Positions 1 through 13,375 of a stretch of 64,000 nucleotides of DNA are shown here, piece after piece. The position numbers and the translations under genes are program-made. The notes below the pieces were generated by a model that did no database searches, was not told the origin of the DNA, and saw only the letters and a program-made list of their open reading frames with translations. Origin of the DNA: Atrina japonica (lineage: Eukaryota; Mollusca; Bivalvia; Pterioida; Pinnidae). The first letter of the stretch is position 1; each line of letters begins with the position of its first letter. The stretch is from NCBI GenBank assembly GCA_030159075.1, contig BROG01000027.1, positions 761,501 through 825,500 on the forward strand. Direction: 5' to 3'.

Positions 1-100
1 CTGGCCGAGGTAATTCCGAAATTCTGAATTATTTATAGACAGGACGTCGTCGGTATACCTGTAAATTAAATTGAACCGATATGCTAACTGTTAATTTTCA
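1..100 (-). mobile_element. Penelope-like family B fragment (RT catalytic region)
   Basis: Read on the minus strand, this piece encodes RYTDDVLSINNSEFRNYLGQ, the reverse-transcriptase catalytic region, with YTDD in place of the usual YIDD. It matches the family-B copy at 55430-55520. It is the 3'-ward continuation of the minus fragment at 725-905 and is separated from it by a plus-strand family-A insertion. Confidence 0.7.
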
Positions 101-691
101 ATCGCACACGCTTCATACTTAGACATTTTACTTAATATAAACACAGACGGGAAATTAGCAACTAAGCTATTCGATAAACGCGACGATTTCGGCTTTCCCT
201 TCGTAAATGTTCCACATTTAAGTAGTAATATCCCACAGTCACGCGCATATGGAGTTTATATTTCACAAATGATCCGATATGCCAGGGCGTGCACAACATA
301 TGAAGATTTCATATACAGAGGTAAACTACTCACTGACAAATTATTGACACAGGGATATCGAAAACCGCGTTTAATGTCAACGTTCCGCAAATTTTACGGT
401 CGGTATAATAGTCTTGTTTGCGACTACTCAGTTTCACTAAGTGGCGTTGGCGGTTGTTGAGACGTCTGTACCAATTGTGACGAGGATACACTCCTCACTT
501 GTTTCATTGGACTTGACTGTGGACTCACGGCGGGTGTGACCGGTCGACAATTGATGCTTACTCCTCCATGGCACCTGATCCCACCTCTTGGTTTCCAGAG
601 GTCCGTGTTTGTCCATTTTTACCGGATTTGTATCTATGTCCTGGACATTCTATTGATTTATACTTTGGTATCTGAAATTTTTATATTTCTT
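98..691 (+). mobile_element. Penelope-like (Naiad-like) family A 3' end, copy 1
   Basis: The C-terminal reverse-transcriptase segment is open from about 100 to 460 (motifs KLATKLFDKRDDFGFP, YGVYISQMIRYARA, LLTDKLLTQGY, FYGRYNSLV), followed by the family's conserved 3' untranslated block to about 691. It is 5'-truncated. It lies inside a family-B element of opposite orientation. Confidence 0.8.
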
Positions 692-724
692 TGAAGAACA
701 GAGACTGTAAACATTCAATTTGTA

Positions 725-905
725 TGAAAAGAAAAGGATGCGAGTAGGGAAAGGTGCATAATTGGTACCCATTGGAATGCCGATAATTTGTCGGAATACT
801 GTTCCGGCAAAATAAGATGTTTACTAGAAACTCCAGCATCTTGATGATTTTGTTTTCGTTGAACTTGTTATTGGAATCAGAGTATTATTTTACAAAATAA
901 TACCA
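725..905 (-). mobile_element. Penelope-like family B fragment (GIPMGT region)
   Basis: On the minus strand this reads KMLEFLV and, after a frameshift, RQIIGIPMGTNYAPF, the reverse-transcriptase motif upstream of the YxDD site. Together with 1-100 it forms one interrupted family-B copy. Roughly 60-100 bp expected between the two motifs is missing. Confidence 0.65.
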
Positions 906-2984
906 TAGATACAGAACCGTAAGGAGTTGGATCATGTGCCATGCAAGATTAAACAACTGCTTACAATGTTGTATTGACACAAACTAAAGGTAAGAAAAAA
1001 TGAAATAGTAACAATAGATAATCGAAACTCCAAATGCATTAGAATACGACACGTTATATATACAAATGGCCCCAACACGACGAACAATTACGAATCTCAA
1101 ACGGGATGGGAACAAGTGTCAGGAAAGGGTCGATATCCCCTACTAGCATACCAGTTGTTGTGTTGACCGTAAAATTGACAAACTGTTAAACTGACCTTAA
1201 ATTTGTCATTGTTTATAATGTTTATATAGATATAGAAGTAGGTTAGTATGATAGTGACAGGGTAGATATAGAAGGGTAATACAATCGACAGTACCTGTTT
1301 TATGTCTTTATATGTAATCATATCATAAACGTTAATACTATAGGGACAGGGTAGATATAAAAGGGGAATAATATCCACATTGCCTGTTTTATGGGTTTAT
1401 ATGTAATCATATCCTTAAAAACTAACTGTTTTTATAACATAAGCTAGTCTTGATACAATTGTTCTACTGCAAATAGCAAACAGTTAATCAGACAATTGTA
1501 TTTTCTATCTCCTATAGGTTTAAATGTTGTTGCTAGATCGATTTCTGAAGTAATGCATATATTTCTAAGTAACAGGGGAATGCTAAATAAATAACTTTGA
1601 AATTGTGTGGTGCGAATCAAAACATTTCAAAATTGTTTTTTTGATGTAGGAGCCCCAGATGAACAATTAAGATAAACATCAGAAGGACTATACATGGCTT
1701 GGGTGATGACTTCTCAAATAGCATATTTTTTTCCAATTTCAGTGATGTGATATCCGTTTATTTTTTCTTGTCAATGTTCTGTTGCTATGAAAGATATTCG
1801 AAAACATATATGTTTTAAATGTATTACTTGTATCATAAAGCGACAAAATGTGCTTCGTCGACGGTTTTCTGTCTTCATTACTATGTACTTTTGTGAGAAG
1901 TTTAGCGATTGGATTTTAGTTTAATCACCAATTAATTAAATGGATCTGATTTTGTCTTATTCCCGTGACACCAACCAGGACTATAAGTTACAATTATATC
2001 ATACCAGTTACGTCAGTCAGATGTTTTAACTTATAAAGTAGAATTGTTACAATTTTGTTTTAGCTAGACCATTTCAGTAAATAGCCAAATTGACTCAGCC
2101 TGAATGTATATACGTTTGTTACCTCATGTAGCAGGAGTCAAATAGTTAAAAAATTAAATTATTTTTAATTTCAATTGTAAACTAAGATATGTAAACAGAT
2201 GCAGTGGCACACCACACATGTTGAATCAGTACAAATATACAGTTTCACGGGTCGCTCTCCACACACCGAACCTAAGTTTGCAGTTTGTTTGACACGCACT
2301 AAATAGTTTTAATTACAGCTTTGTTTTATTTGTTTTGTTTTACCTATGGTTCAGGTTGATCTCGTTCAGAGTTGCATTCACTCTTTTTACATATATTTGC
2401 TGTCCAGAGATTTGCATCGGTGCGTTTAAAGCAGTTTAAAATGTCACTTGGTTTTGGAAAAGTAAATTGGACAAGTGGAGTGTGGTGTATTGGGATTTTA
2501 GCCAGACAGATACTAGCTATTTTTATTGATTGATTCATAATTTGTATTTAATAGGTCATGCAGATTGAGTCCTGTGGGTATTTTTGAATTGTGTGGTTAC
2601 ATTGCATTCTGTAGGTCACTAAGCTTTATATATAATGTACATAACGTTTTTGTTGTACTATGTTTCTATGATTACTTATATACCTCTTGTGTATAAAAAT
2701 ACAATGATTTATAATTCATATTGTTATTGTTGTAGGAATGTTTTCTTGTCATAGCGAATTCCTAAACTCTATCTGGTATAAACTGCCGATTTCTTGTAAT
2801 TCTTATAAACACCATTCACTGTATATTGTCAGATCATACTGATAAGTATTGGAATGTTTCAGTAAATTGTTGATTTTTTCAGTCCCTGTCAGGTAATTCT
2901 GTTTAGTCAGAATACCCTATATGAAACAAAAATTTGTTTTGCATTGTAAAGAGAATTTTTTTCATCTTTTATTTCCGTTTAATT
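906..2984. other. Intergenic, no gene seen; short tandem duplication at 1240-1412
   Basis: No coding similarity is visible on either strand. At 1240-1412 an 88-bp unit occurs twice, each copy with GACAGGGTAGATATA and TTTATATGTAATCATATC. The rest is AT-rich unique-looking sequence. Confidence 0.6.
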
Positions 2985-3139
2985 TTACAGTGGACTCACG
3001 GCGGGTGAGCCCGGTAAACAGCGAATGCATACGCCTCCATACCACCTAATCCAGAGGTCCGTGTTTGTCTAATATCACCAGATTTGTATATGTTTCCTGA
3101 ACATCCCAAAGATTTATACTTAAGTATCTGAGCTTTTAT
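2985..3139 (+). mobile_element. Penelope-like family A 3' untranslated fragment, copy 2
   Basis: This piece matches only the conserved 3' block (GGACTCACGGCGGGTG, then AGAGGTCCGTGTTTGTC and GATTTATACTT). No coding part remains. Its internal part lacks about 15 bp relative to other copies. Confidence 0.7.
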
Positions 3140-3645
3140 ATCAATGAATTAGTACTATTTTGTAAAATAGTTCAGAAATGAGGCCTTCCTTGTAACTGAA
3201 TACATTTTGTTTCCTCGATATCCATGCCAATACTTTGTAATGGCATTTCGATCGCATATCGACGTTCAACTGGAGTCAGTGAAGGTTTTCGTAGTCATTG
3301 GATTCTACCACAAATTGTACGTGGCTAAGTCACGGTAACATTTAGAATGAAGTAGACATCCAACTCCATTTCAACCCAAATAGCTAGTGACTTGTGGACA
3401 GGTGCATTGTCAAGAGTATCTTCATTTCCATAATACAAGTTGTCGGTGAGACATTTTATGATGATCTACTACTTTTACCGGAACATCAATATAGACTAGA
3501 CCAGTTTCACGTGTTGGAACAACGTTTGAGCAACATTGCCCTTTGCAAAGGAAAATAAATTGTACGCAGCCCAATGGCTAGACTGGTATCATGCGCGATT
3601 GCAGGCCTTTTGTCATGGTATCCGATACATGTCTGATGTGTTTAG
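3140..3645. other. Spacer between two family A copies, nothing recognised
   Basis: About 500 bp without ORF similarity, repeat unit or inverted repeat that I can support. Confidence 0.5.
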
Positions 3646-4165
3646 TGACGTTTCGGCTTTCCCATCGTAAATGTTCCACATGTAAGTAGTAATATCCCAC
3701 AGTCACGCGCATATGGGGTTTATATTTCACAAATGATCCGATATTCCAGGGCGTTTTCAACATATAAACATTTCATGTACAGATGTAAACTTCTCACTGA
3801 CAAATTATTGACACAGGGATATCAAAACCCGCGTTTGATGTCAACGTTCCACAAACTTTACGGTCGGTATAATAGTATTGTTTGCAATTACTTTGTTTCA
3901 CTGGGTAACATGTTGAGTTGCCTTTTCGTTGGCGGTTGTTGAGACGTCTGTACCAATTGTGACATGGATTCGTTTCTCACGTATTTCATTTGGACTTGAC
4001 TGTGGACTCAATCAGGTGTGACCGGTCAACATAGGATGCTTACTCCTCCATGGCATCTGAGCCCACCTCTTGATTTCCAGAGGTCTGTGTTTGTCCATTT
4101 TTGCCGGATTTGTATCTGTGTCTTGGACACCATAAAGATTTATACTTTAGTATTTGAGATGTTTT
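3646..4165 (+). mobile_element. Penelope-like family A 3' end, copy 3
   Basis: It starts abruptly inside the C-terminal coding region (FGFPIVNVPH-like segment), reads through LLTDKLLTQGYQNPRLMSTF, ends the ORF near 3942, and continues through the conserved 3' block to about 4165. It is 5'-truncated at a point about 90 bp 3'-ward of copy 1. Confidence 0.8.
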
Positions 4166-6907
4166 ATACCTATATTGTGGATACACCAAATTTAATATAA
4201 TCACGAAATCAACATAACATAAATGATTTACATTCACTTTTTAATTCTTTGACAAAAATGTACAATCGCTCTGAACTGTGTAATAAACGAACGATTTCAA
4301 CCTTGATCTTCACGACGTTACCTTGTCACATATAATTGCACACTGTTCAGTTTCCATATGTATGACAATGTAACTCATGTATGGTGACCCAACTAAGTCG
4401 CATTTTTCAAGTTTAATTCACTTGTATGATTACACATAGAAGGGAATAGTTTTTATGTCCAAATTTAGAGCTTGAACAAATTCTATAATCAACTTTTTTA
4501 TCGATGAATATTCATTACGGATATGACGTAGATGTAAACGCTGGTACAGCTCGGCATGAGGCTCATATTAACGTAAAATATTGATGTATGTATACATTTA
4601 TGATAAAGATAATTGAGTTTACTCAACATTTCTTCATAAACTCAAGTAAAAGTGTTTAAAATGGTAAACAAAATTCAACAAGATTCACACCCGTTTTAAT
4701 CGGATGGGCTAGACTGCAACATACGCTCGCATGATGACGTAATAGATAGATAATGTATGATATAATAAAGGGGTCTAAGTTGTATTTACCTAACATATTT
4801 CGTTTTTTTTTCCTTACCTTTATTCCTTGTACTCGATGTGCAATAATACACTAGAACTATACACAGGCATACTAAATTTCTATATACATGTATTTTGTAA
4901 AATAAGGTCAGGTCCAGTGTGGTGAGCATATAGAGATAGTAGGCTAATGTTGAATTAATCAATTGCAAATGAATAATTGCCAAACTGAAATTCTCAAGCA
5001 AAAATATATGACTTTAATAATTTTTTATGTCGAAGAAATGAAAACAGCTATTACTCCTTTAAGGAAAACCAATAAATTTGTAATTTTACAGAGATAAATG
5101 ATAGAATGCTGAGTCGGTAGACCCACAGGGCGATGAAAACTCAACTGGATTACTAAAAGCGTCGATTTGGTAATTCTGATCCAGGTTCTGTTAATATGTG
5201 CTGATTCATTCCGTCGCACCGTAGCTTAGCATTACATTTCAAACTCTTTATTTACGCTTTTTGATAATGTCTTTAATTTGTGAAATTAACGTATGACCAA
5301 TCATTGTCATTATCCGGACAATTGTTGTCGATCATTATAAATGCCAGTGACAGTAAGTTCGTGCATGTATTCGTTATATTCCCATAGTCCTTGAGTTGTT
5401 TTTATTTTTAATTATGTACCTGGAGGAATCATTCTTTACCTTTGCTCTGGGAAATCCAATAACTATATTGTTCATAGACTTTATTCCACCACTGTGGCAA
5501 TATCAACGTTAACATATATTCAGTAATGAGTTTCTGTCTGTTTCAGTTTTGCTCATTTAGGGGTTTTTCGCATCAGTTTAGTTTCATGATTCTCCGAGCC
5601 TTCAGGGAAATACATATCAACGTGCATACTATCTTCTGTAATCGGTGGTTGCATTCTATATAGCAACCATGGGAACAATTAAATATTTAAGAAAGTGATG
5701 TTTGATCACCTTAAGTCCAATATGGATTCTCCAAGGTATCTCTCCTATATTAGAAAGAAAAAAAGTACAGTTAAAAAAGAGAGAAAATATAGGTTGCAGT
5801 ATTTTATTCTAGATCATTTATACGTGTGCACCAGTAGACGACACATTGTTAGTATTCACCCAAATGCAAATATCATCATTTGGTACTTCGTTATTATTAC
5901 TTACATGAATTGTATTGCTCGATTTCACTATGGGCACAATGATTTGATAGGTCTACAGAACCGGGATCTGTTTACTCTGAGATGTGAGAGTGTTCTTTAC
6001 AAATACTCGTTCTCATTACAAACAAACCATTTCTTTATTTAGTATATTTTCATCATCTCTGTAAAGTTGTATGTCTTCTAAATAATCATGTATATTATAC
6101 ACACACTAAAAGCTATATGTACTCTGATGTTGGGCTTACACTGCTCCATTGAAAACAATTCAGACAAAAATATAATTGGGTAAGAAAAGGGGCTGACTTT
6201 TGAAAATATTGCAAAATGATTTGAATACACATGAACAAAAGCAGAATTCTACAATTTACACAAATATTTTTTTTATTTTTGAGAGAGCATTTTAGGAGTG
6301 CAGAAATGTTGAGAAAGATTATATTTATGGGACATTAATACGCAATCGTTCCAGTCACTTTTGTTTTCCAAAGGCATACAATGCGCCATGATTTTGTATT
6401 TTACTTTACGAAAATGTCATAACCTACTGAAAGTTATGATTTATGATAGGAATCTAAACTTACTTTTTACAAAGTAAATCAAAGCTTGGACACTTTACTT
6501 GGTCGTTTCCCATAAGGAAATTTTAAAATTTTTTTTTTTCTGAAAACAAATTTAAAATACTAGAGAGAAAACAGAATCTGAATGTTAGATAGAGATGATT
6601 GACAATGGAATTCTACATCTGGTGTAAATTACCATTTCCCAGTGTATCACCAGATTGTTATGTTGTCTCTTGAACCTCCTATTGTTAATACTTTCGTATA
6701 AATATTCTACCAAAAAACAAATTATCAAGATGACTTTATCAGTTTAGCTCGCATTTTGTATAAATGTATTTTAACGAGGAAACCAGTGATATCACATCTA
6801 TTTTGTATATTTTTACACCCTTCAGGAGATTTTTATAATTATGTTTACAATACAATTATATACATGTAGAGCGCTACTATTGATATATATATATATATAT
6901 ATATATA

Positions 6908-6945
<38 letters not shown>

Positions 6946-8004
6946 TATATATATATATATTTCATTTTGAATTACTATATACACGGTGTAGGACATGCTT
7001 TTATGTTTACGGTGCACATTTAAAAGTAGACAGTGCTATTAATTTGATTATTAGGGCAACATTCCCAATTAAAAACTGACTGAACTTCCTGAATCAGTAG
7101 AAGTTTCTCTTAGAAAATGATGTCAACAAAACAAATTCTGATTATTGTCAGTAATTACTAGTACAGCACCTAAAATACGTAAATCTCGTGATCAATACAC
7201 TCAGGGAAATGTTGTAGCAACACGGACGACGACAAAAAAGTATGAGCACATCGATATGATAATTCCACGAAGCCTCTAATCTTGTACTCATTATGGGTAA
7301 TGCAACAATATTAGAAGCATTCACTGTAGTTTCAGAACACGACAGTTGCTGTCTATAGATTTGACGTCCTCTAGCGATCTTCGAAAGAAATTGGTAATAA
7401 TGTCACCTATCCAGTGTTCTATGTCACAGATGTAAATTTCACTAGACCGTTTATAATTACGGCAAATTCAATTCTAGTTGTTAAATGAAGGTACTTGTGC
7501 ATTTTTAACATTTAGACCAAACAAATATATATACATGTCAACATTGGGCTCATTTGTCGAAATACTACTATTCGAATTATAGGCTGCCATGAAGCTTTAA
7601 ATATACTGGGAACCGAGGGATACGGCTATTACTGAACTCTAGCAATGCTTGTGTATTTTAAATAAAGACAACAAAGCAACATTTAAAAGTTATTAAAAGA
7701 GAAATAGTAATGGAATGATAAGGTATATATTTTCCGATGCATATTTATTCTCATGATGCCATTGGATCTGCCAACATGGTTTTGAAAATAACTTGAGCAA
7801 TGTTAATATTAGCATATATGTAAAAATGACGAGAGGAACATATATGTAATAGTTGGTTCAACTGTAATGAAAATTCCTATGGTTAATGAAGTAATATCTA
7901 ACTAGAAAATTTAATTGAATAAGTAATGTTTTTTCTTTGTAAAAAATATATTTTTCGTAAGGAAACAAGCAATTCATATAATTTGTTAATGAATATCATT
8001 GTTT
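4166..8004. other. Intergenic, no gene recognised; one TA microsatellite
   Basis: Only short, compositionally random reading frames are present. A 115-residue frame at 5695-6042 has no recognisable motif and is not called. An imperfect (TA)n tract lies at 6883-6960. Confidence 0.6.
6883..6960. repeat. (TA)n microsatellite
   Basis: About 78 bp of TA dinucleotides with two C/G interruptions (TCTATA and TAGATA). Confidence 0.95.
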
Positions 8005-8016
8005 ACTAAATCATTT

Positions 8017-8306
8017 GAGCCGACCTGGCTCAGTTGGTAACGCGCTCAACTCTTGGTAGTGAGGCCGTGGGTTCGAGTCCAGCCGGCGGCAGTTTCGTTT
8101 GCTGTCCTTCGAATGAAAAAGTAAAAACCGAGGTCCCTTGTCACAGTAGGTGTCAGCACTTTATAGAATCCTCACTGCTCAGTGGCCGATAATGTAGAGC
8201 ATAGGTCAAATTTTGAACCCCTTCACTGACATTTGGTGATGTCTCCATATGAGTGAAAGATTCCTGAGTGGGACGTTAGACAACAATAGACAAACAAACA
8301 AACAAA
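8017..8306 (+). mobile_element. tRNA-derived SINE with 12-bp target-site duplication
   Basis: The head carries an RNA polymerase III A box (TGGCTCAGTTGG) and B box (GGGTTCGAGTCC) in tRNA spacing, followed by an unrelated body and a 3' tail CAAACAAACAAACAAA. It is flanked on both sides by ACTAAATCATTT (8005-8016 and 8307-8318), a perfect target-site duplication that fixes the element at 290 bp. The terminal motif GAGTGGGACGTTAGACAAC probably recruits a partner LINE (inference). It is not a functional tRNA gene: the acceptor and anticodon stems are imperfect. Confidence 0.92.
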
Positions 8307-9125
8307 ACTAAATCATTTACAGTCTTGCTATTTGCTAACATTTAAATTTTTGTTTTACGTCAACACCTTACTGTAGAGCTCACAATGATAAAAGAATATT
8401 TAAAAGTTTGCAAACGTCAATAACTTGAAAAATAGCAGATCTATGACCAGGGGGTAAGCGTTACTTGCAAACTTCTAAAATATATTTGAAATAAATTTAT
8501 TCAGCCTATTCTAAATAAACAATTGTTTTTATTGCAGCTTATGTATGTTTGCCATTCAGATTTTCTTTATGTTTTATACAGTAATCCTTTTTATGACGAT
8601 GATTCCCACGTTATATCTATTTCAATACCGCTGTAATTTGTCAATCAATTTACAAGGTAGATATATGGTATGTTGGGTAAAGGCAGTGGTCAGTTGTGGT
8701 GTCATTCAGTTATGTCAGTTTGTGATATAGAATAACCATGGAATTATTGAAAATATGAATGGCACAGTATTAGTGCACAAAAGATAATCTGAGTACTGAT
8801 CTGTGTGTATCAATCCCATAAATGGTACAATAGTTCGTAATGAAACATTTTGTTGCAGACTTTCGGATAAGTTTCACTTACATAAGTAGATAGATATGCA
8901 ATGTCAAAGATGATAATGCATTAACCATGTATATTGTTTCATTCTCTCTGGATTGTGTCGTATTCGTTATCTGATCGTCATCTTGTTCATGTCTAAAATA
9001 GTGTAATCATATTTGCTGTCATATCGTAGCCAGTCATCGTAATATGTTATTCAATTATTGATGCTAAATATCATAATATAGGGGTAATGCGAGGTCAATC
9101 AATGTAGTCTTGATAGGGTTTCCTT

Positions 9126-9126
<1 letters not shown>

Positions 9127-9204
<78 letters not shown>
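9127..9204. repeat. (CA)n microsatellite
   Basis: Perfect CA dinucleotide tract of about 39 units. Confidence 0.97.
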
Positions 9205-9208
<4 letters not shown>

Positions 9209-10664
9209 CTAACGTGTTCCTGTCTATCCTTTGTTTCGGACAGAATTCATTGAGGATGATCAACATAACATATGTACATGTGTTACATGTGTTTTCTATC
9301 ACGTCAAGGTTTAGATTATTGCTATCAGACAATGTATCACATCATATATTTGAATTGGTATTGATGCCTGTTGTATTACGATATGATATATAAACAATAA
9401 ATCGTTCCTATCCTGTCCTAATAGTATTCCACATATAAAGCTATCATCACTGACGATGCTTTATGTAAATCTATTTCATTTGAAACAAATGTCAAACAAT
9501 CTAAACATTAAAATTGTTTAACCACTTACAATATTATATTATATAAAAATATAAAAATCACAGACACCAAGGTATTAATCTAAATAATTCATATGAAACC
9601 GATGTTCATGCCGTGGTATATTAAAAACCCTCAGCATTTGCGTCAGAGCATAGTACAGGCTAACATATGTAGCACCTCTTTTAAAGCTGGTAATATATTT
9701 ATACAAGTAAAATATAAATCTTGGCGGGATGTAAAACAGCAATCAAATAGGAGTCAAATACCCCCCCCCCCCCGTTTAAGAATATGGCTTTCATTTAAAC
9801 AAGTTTTAAGACGTGGGTTAACGTTTTTGTACCAGGAATTTTGAGACCTTGGTAGGTATCACAGAGAGAAAGTTATATAAATACCATCCACATCAGATCA
9901 ATACCAGTGCTATTAATCAAATAGTTACCGGTGCGGTTCCATTTCTTGATTAAAGAGAATCAACCTACCGGGCTAATTATATAGTGTGCACAAAAAGCCA
10001 AGGATTCTGTAACCGTGACTAGTCATACGTTAAGGTTCTTTATTTTAGCTAATGTACATATTACCCATCAAAATATCAAGACGAATTGTTGTGAGACCAA
10101 TTTAAAGATAAAGTGCCATTGTTTTAAGCAATTTTTATCCATTACTGTTCATTTGCATGAAATTGACTTAATCGATCGCATGGCAGGGAATATTCTAGAT
10201 TTCGTATATATGGCTATCATATAATGAGGTATTACTTTAGTTTATAAAATCACAGATACACAATTATTAACTTTCATTATGTCCAGGATACAATAAACAA
10301 ATCTGGAGACTATTGGTCAAACATGGAAATATAGAGATGGGATCAGGTGTCAATTGTACATCTGAAAAGAAATGCTACGATAATAGTTGATACATGACAT
10401 GGGAAAATCAGATGGATAACTTGGAATTCTAATTCTTTTACTTTAAGTAGGTGGTATCCAAAAATTAACCCGAATACACAATGTTAACTCAGGAATATTG
10501 GATTTTAACGGCGTAAAAATCACACCAGCTTCATCTAGTTTTCTCCGATTAATTCATATTGAAATGCAATTTTCAATCTAATGAGTAAATTTTACTTAGA
10601 AAAAAGAGTATGTGAAATAGACTTTCCTTTGAAAATACTTGGATAAACTCTGTAATATGATTTT

Positions 10665-10815
<151 letters not shown>

Positions 10816-11579
10816 TTATTTGTAGTTGCACTTTGGCGACAAGTGTTTCTAGATGCGGATATAACTGATATTCGAGCCTTTGGCGACGGTATCTATCTAA
10901 CAGTAGACCACTGAAGTACAAAAGTCTTACACTGAAATAGATTTATGTTTTGTAAACACTTCTTAGAATGATATTGAGTATCGTCTTCGATATGAAATAT
11001 GAACCGTTGTTCTCAGACATATTGATAATATTGTAAATCGTTTTAGTTATAATTGCAATCATCATGACCCAGAACAAGCAAACAAAATATAACACATTTA
11101 AACTCTGACAACATATCTCTATTATGTTAGTAAAATGATTGGTTTCTCACGGTAAAGTGCTTTATATATGGTCGTAATGCTTCGAAGTCATGTCCAGACT
11201 ATTGCTACATTGCCATCATGTCTCTTGGTTCTGATACATTTCTTAACAGCTTTCAAGCAAATTATATAATGCTGCATACAATAAAGATAATTGGATTTTG
11301 AATTCAGTATATTGTCAGCATGATCTAATAGACACCAGCAGTAAGAGAGAGATTCGTATAACTCGAAAAAGAGACTGTGGGTATATAATAAGGACATCAT
11401 CTGGTGTTAATTGAAAATTACATTTGATCATTTTATTACGGTTCTATATTTCTGTGACTCGACTATAACTTTTGAATACTATCAGCAAGTTAACTGAAAT
11501 TTTCGTCTACCCTAGTAGTGCATAAATCTGTAACCTAAGGTTTTAATTGAACATTACCACCAACATATAAACTACTAGG

Positions 11580-12030
11580 TACAAGCAAAGACGCAAACAC
11601 CTCGGCATTCTCGGCACACAGACAAGCACACAAACACGGACACACACCACAAAAACATATGTAGTACACACATACACACACACGGCCACACACACACACA
11701 CACGTACATACAAACACACAGACACGGCCACACACACCACAAAAACACAAATACGCACACACAGAAACAAGAAAACACACTACAGTAACAGCCATACTTC
11801 ACAAAACAAACTTGGATACACACAAACACACACACACACACACACATAAACGTAGAAACAAACACACAGACACGGCAACACAGACCACAAAAACACAAAT
11901 ACGCACACACCGAAACAAGAATACACACTACAGTAACAGTAACAGCCACACTTCACAAAACGCACATGCACAGAAACAAACCCAGTCACATACCGCAAAA
12001 CACACGCATAAAAACACACACACTCATTTT
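11580..12030. repeat. Degenerate CA-rich repeat with a 148-bp internal duplication
   Basis: The plus strand is almost free of T over 450 bp and is built from ACACA runs. AGACACGGC and ACTACAGTAACAG each recur about 148 bp apart, so part of the block arose by tandem duplication. The long Cys/Val-rich frames on the minus strand are by-products. Confidence 0.85.
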
Positions 12031-12985
12031 GATATAAGGACGCTTACAAGATAAAAGATCCATTCCAAAATGTGTACAGAAAGTAATATTGAGGTTTGAA
12101 AATAAAATGTTAAACTTACTGTCTGCACGTGACACGATAAATAAACAATTATAACAAACAGAATTAGCATGGCATCAAGCAAAACAAAAGCAACCTATTT
12201 TATGTAAATTTACTGAAACAACTAATGTAGTTCGTCTATACAGTAATTCACTGTTTATCATGTAAACTTGTTTTCCACGGGGGGGGGGGATAGAAAAAAG
12301 AAAACTAAATATCTAACAATGACAAACTGATACTGTTCACTGATACTGTACACTACAACCCAGAGCCAAATGACAAACTGTAGAAGCAATTGTACCATCA
12401 ATATCGGAATTGATATCTTCAATGGGAAAGCTTTTAATCTTATTATTCAAGTCTTAACTAATCTATTATGATATGAAATAGCCCGAGGAGCAGATATAAT
12501 CAAATTATTTAGTGACATTGATTCACAATTGATAGAAACGACAAACGTAGAAAATGTCTAGGAACGAATATTACAATTTTAATTAAATAAACTTAACTCT
12601 AAAGTTTCCAATGACATTTCTGTAAATTACACAAGATACATTAAAGAAACGAACATTTCCTTATCACCCATGGCATTGGTGTACTTAAGTTAGGTAACCA
12701 TAGCATATCGACAAGACTGCAATTTTAATATTCTTTAAAAAAATTCAGAAACTTACTTTTGTTTGATTATTTGATATGATAGAATTGAAGAAAATAAGAA
12801 AGCTTCTAACCTGCAAAGAAATTTTACATCGACATATACTTTGCAAACAATTTCTCTTTAAGAGTTTGATTATACAAGGCAGTTATTACTTTTCTTATGG
12901 TACTTTTAAAATATTTATGTATATGAATGGATCCATGAGTGTATGTGCGTTTGATATGTATATGTATGTATGTATCTAAAAATCA
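12031..12985. other. Intergenic, nothing recognised
   Basis: AT-rich sequence with a G9 homopolymer near 12280. No gene, no supported repeat. Confidence 0.5.
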
Positions 12986-13345
12986 CATTAATGAGTTAAG
13001 TCTTGTTTTTCTCAGTTAGAACCAATTTTCCTCCAGTTAAAACCTAGTTTTATTCAGTAGCCAACATTAACTGAAGAAAAACTAGGTTTTACTGAGGAAA
13101 ACTAGGTTTAACTGCGCTAACATCACAAAAATGCACCTAGCTTTTCTAGAGAAAACTTTAGTTTAACTGAGAAAAACTAGATTTATATTTGCCACAATAA
13201 CATTAATGAGTATTAGCCCTATTTTTTTTCCCAGTTAATCCTTGTTTTTGTCGGTCAAATATAGTTTTTCTCCAGTTATTGTGGGTTAAAAGAAAAACTA
13301 GGATTAACTGTAGAAAAAATAGGGTTGAACTCGTAAACCGCTTTA
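12986..13345. repeat. Palindromic TAGGTTTAACT-type repeat block 1
   Basis: The block is made of about 20-bp modules of the type AGAAAAACTAGGTTTAACTG on one arm and their reverse complement CAGTTAAACCTAGTTTTTCT on the other. The arms meet at a centre like CAACATTAACTG, so each unit can fold into a long hairpin. Copies here are diverged. I do not recognise the family. Confidence 0.75.
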
Positions 13346-13375
13346 AATATTATAAACGTAATACAAAGTTACAAT

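Noticed and set aside
5695..6042. 115-residue frame on the plus strand
   Set aside because: No recognisable motif, AT-rich codon use like the surrounding DNA, no flanking splice sites with similarity. Could be chance.
8017..8090. Possible functional tRNA gene
   Set aside because: A and B boxes are present but stems are imperfect, and a SINE body, tail and target-site duplication follow.
11535..12019. Several overlapping Cys/Val-rich frames on the minus strand
   Set aside because: They are translations of the CA-rich tandem repeat.
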